Source: Streptomyces platensis
GTDB taxonomy: Bacteria; Actinomycetota; Actinomycetes; Streptomycetales; Streptomycetaceae
NCBI RefSeq assembly: GCF_008704855.1
Contig: NZ_CP023691.1
Span: forward strand, 3,348,001 to 3,412,000
Length of the DNA stretch: 64,000 nucleotides
Direction: 5' to 3'
The translations under genes and the position numbers were made by a program. The notes under the pieces were generated by a model. That model was not told the DNA's origin. It ran no database searches and worked only from the letters and a program-made list of their open reading frames with translations. How positions within the stretch are numbered: the first letter of the stretch is position 1; every line of letters begins with the position of its first letter. Below, one piece after another: positions 62,944 through 64,000 of the stretch.

Positions 62944-64000
62944 CTACCGGCCGACGGACAGCCCGTCCACGAAGCGGTATATGTCGCCGGCCTCGCCGGA
63001 GTCCGTCGGGCGGCGGAGCTCAACCAGCGCCAGTGGGCGGTCCACCGGCTCGCCGGTGTCCGGGTCGAAGGCTATGTAGCCGCTGATGCCACGGACCCGG
63101 GACCTACCGTTGGTCTGCTCCAGCAGGGCCAAGACCATACGGGCGGTGACCTGGCGGGTGCCGTAGACGCCGACGGCGTTCCGGGCCGCCTTGCCGATGG
63201 TGTACGTGGCGTCATGGCCGAGCATCGCCTGGCCGCTGGCGAGGTCGGTGGTGGGGCCGCCGACCTCTTCGCGGTAGGCCCGCTCGAAGTCCGCGAACGG
63301 GCCGTTCCCGGCGCCGCCGTAGACCTTCTTGGATATCGCGGGGTGGGTGAAGGCGGTGTAGTAGACGGTCAGTTGGCTGTCCTTCCAGCGTTCGGCGAGG
63401 GTGGCGAGCTCGGCGCGGTGCCGGTCGCCTCCGGTGTCGAAGTAGACGCCCAGCGCGCTGGAGCCGGAGAGCACCGTCGTACGGCAGTGCCGGCCGCCCT
63501 CGCCTGCTGCCTCGATGAACCGGCGCAGTTCCCGTCCCCGGCCGGCGAAATACACCACGTCCGGCGGCTTCGGGTCGCCGCAGACCTTGTCGGCGACCAG
63601 GGCCAGCGCATTGCCGGCCGTCGCCTCCTCGTCCTCCCCGGAGCGGAACGGGATGACCTCGTCGTCCACGTCGAGGCCCGCGCGCCGCGCCGCCGCCGAG
63701 AAGTCCTCGTAGAGGGAGGTGTTGTAGTCGTCCTTCTCGTTGCCGTCCCGGATGACCTGGACGCGGTAGCCGGGGTGCTTGCGCTGCTGCTCCTTGAGGT
63801 AGCCGGCGGCGGCCGCGGTCTGGTCGCGGTTGGGGAAGGAGACCCGGTAGAACCCGGCTGTACGGGAACTCAGCCCGTCCGCCGCCACCGTCGCCCCGAC
63901 CATCGGCAGGCCGGCGGCCCGCAGCCGTTTCACAGCGCTCATCGTCCGGTCGTTGCTCTGCCCGAAGCCCGCCACCGCGACCAGATGTTCCTTGTCCTTC
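62944..64000 (-). CDS. Type I periplasmic (branched-chain amino-acid-like) binding protein, truncated by the window
   Basis: At least 352 aa with the N-terminus beyond the right edge. The visible part has the fold of Leu/Ile/Val-type binding proteins: VGATVAADGLSSRTAGFYRVSFPNRDQTAAAAGYL, YRVQVIRDGNEKDDYNTSLYEDFSAAARRAGL, DVVYFAGRGRELRRFIEAAG and FEREYREEVG-like FADFERAYREEVGGPTTDLASGQAMLGHDATYT. It ends VDGLSVGR. No signal peptide can be judged. Its transporter partners, if any, lie outside the window. Confidence 0.83.
   Translation of the reverse strand, partial: KDKEHLVAVAGFGQSNDRTMSAVKRLRAAGLPMVGATVAADGLSSRTAGFYRVSFPNRDQTAAAAGYLKEQQRKHPGYRVQVIRDGNEKDDYNTSLYEDFSAAARRAGLDVDDEVIPFRSGEDEEATAGNALALVADKVCGDPKPPDVVYFAGRGRELRRFIEAAGEGGRHCRTTVLSGSSALGVYFDTGGDRHRAELATLAERWKDSQLTVYYTAFTHPAISKKVYGGAGNGPFADFERAYREEVGGPTTDLASGQAMLGHDATYTIGKAARNAVGVYGTRQVTARMVLALLEQTNGRSRVRGISGYIAFDPDTGEPVDRPLALVELRRPTDSGEAGDIYRFVDGLSVGR

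Overview
The window is high-GC actinobacterial DNA and is almost certainly Streptomyces chromosome. The signs are strong third-position G/C bias, an SsgA-family sporulation protein (ssgG), DasR-type operators at a GlcNAc phosphotransferase locus, the hppD/hpdA/hpdR tyrosine-catabolism set, a CysO/CysM/Mec sulfur-carrier set and pncB-clpS gene order. From memory, not from a search, much of the order from rdgB to hpdR resembles the S. coelicolor SCO2902-SCO2935 block.

Layout. Positions 1-13.5 kb: a truncated gene, a secreted SGNH hydrolase, a DUF1707/LiaF-like protein, a three-gene ABC-2 exporter, a class A penicillin-binding protein, a guanidine exporter behind a guanidine-III riboswitch, a GroES-like protein, a DUF3618 protein, Bcp peroxiredoxin, an orphan histidine kinase with a secreted partner, and a ProP-like transporter. 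Positions 13.6-15.3 kb: two modular HNH proteins directly before an odd class I tRNA with a UAG anticodon. Positions 15.3-21.1 kb: rdgB, a lipoprotein, a small membrane protein, rph, then the GlcNAc PTS genes nagF, nagE1 and nagE2 with DasR sites.

Positions 21.1-25.9 kb hold the standout region. It is visibly A+T-richer than its flanks and consists of a three-gene cassette on the minus strand plus a decayed transposase. The cassette has a double-glycine-leader precursor with three cysteines, a C39 peptidase-ABC transporter and a SunS-like GT2 glycosyltransferase. It looks like an uncharacterised actinobacterial glycocin (S-glycosylated bacteriocin) locus related to sublancin. It sits beside the GlcNAc PTS genes and has a DasR-like operator upstream of the precursor.

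Positions 26-43 kb: an MBL-fold hydrolase, cysM-cysO with a cysteine-rich leader peptide, the JAMM protease mec, an amino-acid permease, DUF2017-clpS, pncB-pncA, a secreted M6 protease, two RDD proteins, ssgG and a flavin disulfide oxidoreductase. Positions 43-50 kb: a membrane L7/L12-like protein, an ABM-domain membrane protein translationally coupled to a fused molybdenum hydroxylase and its FAD subunit, and a GlcD-like oxidase. Positions 50-57 kb: hppD divergent from hpdA, a four-gene glycine betaine/choline-type ABC importer, a Lon-like S16 protease and hpdR. Positions 57-64 kb: a DEAD/DEAH helicase, a roughly 370-bp imperfect inverted repeat that looks RNA-like, an MFS exporter, an alpha/beta hydrolase with Asp in place of the usual serine, tRNA-Cys, and a truncated type I periplasmic binding protein.

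No CRISPR array, rRNA, prophage or intact insertion sequence was seen.
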